Shown here in pieces: positions 61,441 through 64,000 of a DNA stretch of 64,000 nucleotides (position 1 is the first letter of the stretch; each line of letters starts with the position of its first letter). The translations under genes were made by a program, and so were the position numbers. The notes beneath the pieces are model-generated. The model searched no databases. It was not told the DNA's origin and saw only the letters and a program-made list of their open reading frames with translations. Source of the stretch: Halovivax gelatinilyticus. GTDB lineage: Archaea; Halobacteriota; Halobacteria; Halobacteriales; Natrialbaceae. The stretch spans positions 1,377,992-1,441,991 of the forward strand of contig NZ_CP101322.1 of NCBI RefSeq assembly GCF_024300625.1, read 5' to 3'.

Positions 61441-61704
61441 TTATTCGTTCGCCTCCTTCGTGAAGCTCACCCAGTTTGACGATAGACTGTCGACGTCGCG
61501 ACGGTTAGCGAACTCGAAGCGAACGTACACTTACGGGATTTCAGGCATGCCAGGTTGACGAACGAACGTACTACGCTGTTCGGTTTGCCGTCTCCAGACG
61601 TAACTCGCTTCGTCGACGGGTTCGTAATCGAACCGATCGTCAGACCGGGAAGAGGTACGATACCGTCTGAGAGTCAACCCGCCGCCGTTGTAATAGCCGT
61701 ACAT
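61441..61704 (-). pseudogene. Broken ORF with an internal in-frame stop
   Basis: From ATG 61704 the minus strand reads MYGYYNGGGLTLRRYRTSS and continues to FVRQPGMPEIP, where a TAA lies at 61531-61533. The same frame stays open past it, reading VYVRFEFANRRDVDSLSSN and WVSFTKEANE before the next stop at 61441-61443. Both parts have haloarchaeal-like codon use. This suggests a small gene interrupted by a nonsense mutation, or two unrelated stretches open by chance. No family is recognised. Confidence 0.35.
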
Positions 61705-61821
61705 GAAATAGGAAAGATCAAACAAATGATACGGCGGTTGCCGAATTACTTGGGTGTCAAGACTACACTCTGTCGGAAAAGTTCTCGCGAACCTTAAGTC
61801 GGGAACGTGGGATTTACGGGA

Positions 61822-62781
61822 TTAGGTGTGACCGTAGATTAGCGACGCTTTCCCATTGTGATCCAATCCACTGTTTCCAAAGTCAATAATGTCCTTCGTT
61901 GCATGCATATTCGATTCGTATTCATCATCGACGTTTTCGGCTATTCGATACTCTGACTCGAGATACGCAACCGCTTCGTGCGGGACCCAGTCATCTTCGT
62001 GAGCTGCCATTGCCATCACTACGTCATGGTGGGGAGTTTCCCAAATTCGAGCGTGAGTTCTGCCCGTGAAACCTGCAGGCCCTGAAGCGACTGAGGCATC
62101 GTGAGAACGATACTGGCCTGCATCTGGATCGTAAAGGTATCTTGTCGCATCTGCAACGCTTGTCGTCCAGTTGGTTCCCCACGGCCGGCGTTGGTTGTCG
62201 TGTTCACTCGCTGTGACGATATCATCCGCCATTGTATCGGGATCGCTCCATAGCTCACCAATAAGATTGATAGGCCCACTCTGTTCCCATATTCCATCGT
62301 TGAGGTTGTGATAGTAGTCGGGAACCTCGTCTGCGTAATGAGTGGGTGAAACGTCGTGACCAGCTGTAGATCCGTTCAACGTCTCCCCGTAATACCGTTC
62401 CCATTCCCCCTCAGTTCCAACGCGTGTGGTCCATGTGTCTCGTTTGACTACGACATCTCTCTTCGGTAGGTCGTCCTTGTTCGGATACGGTCGTTCGTAC
62501 TCTATAGACTCAGTTAGTGCCGCTTTCCCATATCGCTCTACCAAATCTGGACTAGTTTTTCGAATATCGATCTGAATCTTCTCCGGTGCAATGCGTGTTT
62601 TAATGAGCATATTGCCCTCAATATGGAGGTCCTCATCACTCGGTGCTTTCTCGCTGAGATTTGCTTTACCATTGCCGATTACAGTCGTTCCAGTGATTAA
62701 CCCACCGGCAGCGATCGAGTTGACGAAGGAACGACGTGTCACGCTCTTTCGTCCACCACAGCGATTGTTTCTGTCGGACAT
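61822..62781 (-). CDS. Tat-exported protein of unknown function
   Basis: A 319-residue protein beginning at the ATG at 62781 (MSDRNNRCGG). A Tat signal is visible at SVTRRSFVNSIAAGG (Arg16-Arg17), followed by ITGTTVIGNGKA, with no lipobox. The mature part is rich in aromatic and acidic residues and has motifs such as WERYYGETLNG, GPAGFTGRTHARIWETPHHDVVMAMAAHED and EYRIAENVDDEY. No catalytic signature is recognised. The coding sequence is AT-richer than the genes left of 61.2 kb, consistent with an accessory origin. Confidence 0.75.
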   Translation of the reverse strand: MSDRNNRCGGRKSVTRRSFVNSIAAGGLITGTTVIGNGKANLSEKAPSDEDLHIEGNMLIKTRIAPEKIQIDIRKTSPDLVERYGKAALTESIEYERPYPNKDDLPKRDVVVKRDTWTTRVGTEGEWERYYGETLNGSTAGHDVSPTHYADEVPDYYHNLNDGIWEQSGPINLIGELWSDPDTMADDIVTASEHDNQRRPWGTNWTTSVADATRYLYDPDAGQYRSHDASVASGPAGFTGRTHARIWETPHHDVVMAMAAHEDDWVPHEAVAYLESEYRIAENVDDEYESNMHATKDIIDFGNSGLDHNGKASLIYGHT

Positions 62782-63017
62782 CAAGAGTCAAATTTGGATG
62801 TATCTATAATGTATTTATGTATCTGATTTATATGGTTGAGTGTCAAAATATTATCGCTGCAAAATGTACATGGTTTGGAATGTTATAACATTTGTCTGGT
62901 TAAATATGTAACTGATTTTGTTTAAAATCCCACATCCACCCCTGAAACGTTTGAGTTCGGGTTGTTGTTCTTTACTTGAACTACCGTTTCGTTCACTAAC
63001 AGCGATAATGAGGAGTG

Positions 63018-63353
63018 TCAGTCGAGATTTTCTACTACCAGTTCGTAACAATTCGCAATGAGCACCGATAGCGCATAAACGTAAATAATGGCTACCTCTG
63101 TCGAGAACGACGATCGGTTTGCGTGCCCACCGAAGATCTCGTAGACGATTCCATCGAGATAACTTGCAGGCCTGAAAATTATCTCGAGAGGGGTGTTCAG
63201 AATTTCCCTAATGGTACCGAACTCCCCATCTGGGAATAACATCAGGAAGACGTAGTATTGGAGGATGAGGACACCAATAGTTCCCAGCACTATTAGGACG
63301 GATTTTCTCGGCCGAATAATCGACCAACTCTTCCGCAAATACGGGTATTTCAT
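63018..63353 (-). CDS. Small membrane protein coupled to a winged-helix regulator
   Basis: A 111-residue protein with three hydrophobic segments (SVLIVLGTIGVLILQYYVFLMLF, LEIIFRPASYLDGIVYEIF and AIIYVYALSVLIANCYELV). Its ATG overlaps the stop of the upstream regulator gene by 4 nt, so the two are translationally coupled. Such small wHTH plus membrane-protein pairs occur in haloarchaeal plasmids and integrated elements. The function is unknown. Confidence 0.7.
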   Translation of the reverse strand: MKYPYLRKSWSIIRPRKSVLIVLGTIGVLILQYYVFLMLFPDGEFGTIREILNTPLEIIFRPASYLDGIVYEIFGGHANRSSFSTEVAIIYVYALSVLIANCYELVVENLD

Positions 63354-63634
63354 CGGTGTTTACTGTATACAAGGTGCAATTCTCCCTCGAACTTTTTATA
63401 AGTTGAATAACACATGCTACCGAGCTCGGTCAGGACATATCCGCCGCGTTCCTTTCTCATCAGTTTGTATCTGCTCAGTTTTCGATTCCGATTATAAATT
63501 GTGCTTTTTGAGACGTCGAGTTTCTCGGCTAGTTCTCTTTTGTACTGGACGCCATCATCATTTAAAATTGAAAGGATCTCTGCGTGGTTACAGACAATAA
63601 CTGGGAGACTGGTTCCTGTTTTTTCGAACTCCAT
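63350..63634 (-). CDS. Winged-helix transcriptional regulator
   Basis: A 94-residue protein with an ArsR/MarR-like winged helix: HAEILSILNDDGVQYKRELAEKLDVSKSTIYNRNRKLSRYKLMRKERGGYVLTELG. Recognition helix residues lie in VSKSTIYNRNRKL, and the wing is MRKERGGYVLT. It is basic for a haloarchaeal protein. The ATG at 63634 lies about 20 nt after ttataag. It overlaps the membrane protein gene. Confidence 0.85.
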   Translation of the reverse strand: MEFEKTGTSLPVIVCNHAEILSILNDDGVQYKRELAEKLDVSKSTIYNRNRKLSRYKLMRKERGGYVLTELGSMCYSTYKKFEGELHLVYSKHR

Positions 63635-63909
63635 ATCGGAAGTTGCAGCCCCCGATACTTATAATTAATTGTCCTTATTATTATTATTATTGATAGCAGT
63701 TAAAGAGGGCAAATTGAACGCGTTTTTGGTGTCGCTATTGCTAATGAGCCGTCAAGCCCTGATAAATCGGACATCTGGCTAATAACTAATGGGGTGGTCT
63801 TTAGGTTGAGCATTGAGTATAAGACTATACATTACTTTGCTAATGTCAAGATAGAATTTGATGTGGTATAAATCATTCCAATTGATAGATTTGCTCTTGG
63901 GATCAAACT
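63635..63909. promoter_or_regulatory. AT-rich intergenic region with a TTA microsatellite
   Basis: The divergent space between the winged-helix gene and the terminal Tat gene. It includes a run of five TTA units (about 63675-63690) within an AT-rich block upstream of the winged-helix gene, and a minus-strand ttataag about 20 nt before its start. No small gene with coding character was recognised. Confidence 0.45.
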
Positions 63910-64000
63910 ATGGTTATGGTCGATTCATCGACTACTCGTGAATCTAGAAGTCAACACGTAAAGAGAAGGAAAATCCTTGGATCACTGGTCGCTACGGGTG
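63910..64000 (+). CDS. N-terminal part of a Tat-exported protein (partial)
   Basis: The frame starts at ATG 63910 (or 63916) and is open to the window edge: MVMVDSSTTRESRS followed by QHVKRRKILGSLVATG. The RR pair (Arg19-Arg20) followed by ILGSLVATG is a twin-arginine signal. Only 30 residues are visible, so the mature function cannot be given. Confidence 0.55.
   Translation, partial: MVMVDSSTTRESRSQHVKRRKILGSLVATG

Overview
The window is a high-GC archaeal chromosome segment from an extreme halophile (class Halobacteria). The evidence is strongly acidic proteomes, twin-arginine and lipobox export signals on most secreted proteins, TATA boxes about 25 nt upstream of start codons with little or no leader, and archaeal information-processing genes: PolD large subunit, MCM, Hef and TFB. 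Family Natrialbaceae or a relative is possible, but the sequence alone does not settle it. No rRNA, tRNA or CRISPR array was recognised.

Region by region: 0-5.2 kb holds a minus-strand PPC/DUF296 gene, the PolD large subunit (interrupted by a 182-residue mini-intein at its catalytic motif) and a zinc-ribbon gene. 5.4-19.2 kb is a tandem duplication of a six-gene module: a complete peptide ABC transporter operon (substrate-binding protein, two permeases, two ATPases) followed by a convergent gene for a BsuPI-like beta-sandwich protein. 19.2-25.4 kb has a 54-residue small protein, a CBS protein, glycyl-tRNA synthetase, a dolichol-kinase-like protein, TspO, a HTH-10 regulator preceded by 19-bp tandem repeats, a HalOD1 protein and a flavin reductase. 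25.4-35 kb carries Hef, a VOC protein, a TFB, a SHOCT protein, MCM, Cmi4, a lone Cas4-like protein, the threonylcarbamoyl-AMP synthase, a cysteine-less redoxin and a glutaredoxin-like protein. 35-42.9 kb has a CorC/CNNM protein, membrane proteins, a PiT phosphate permease, a DUF5828 protein, upp, a frameshifted YgaP-like gene and an S9 peptidase. 43-47.5 kb is a TAXI-type TRAP transporter operon (receptor, DUF1850 protein, fused permease). 47.6-51 kb holds small housekeeping and hypothetical genes. 51-52.6 kb is a lower-GC cluster of two related lipoproteins and a frameshifted gene. 52.6-61.2 kb contains copA, hisB, hisA, a duplicated-fold membrane protein, a zinc-ribbon regulator and purA. 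From about 61.2 kb to the end the base composition falls and the genes change to Tat-exported unknowns, a small winged-helix/membrane pair and a broken ORF, which looks like the edge of an accessory region.

Functional themes are peptide and organic-acid import (two peptide ABC systems and a TRAP system), replication and repair (PolD, MCM, Hef), and scattered amino-acid and nucleotide biosynthesis. The most unusual features are the co-duplicated transporter plus BsuPI-like protein module, the roughly 95-110 residue insertion splitting the cysteine-rich tail of both DppF-type ATPases, and several sequence-level oddities: a perfect 22-bp inverted repeat in the hef linker, a 19-bp tandem array, and two or three genes broken by single-nucleotide lesions or stops.
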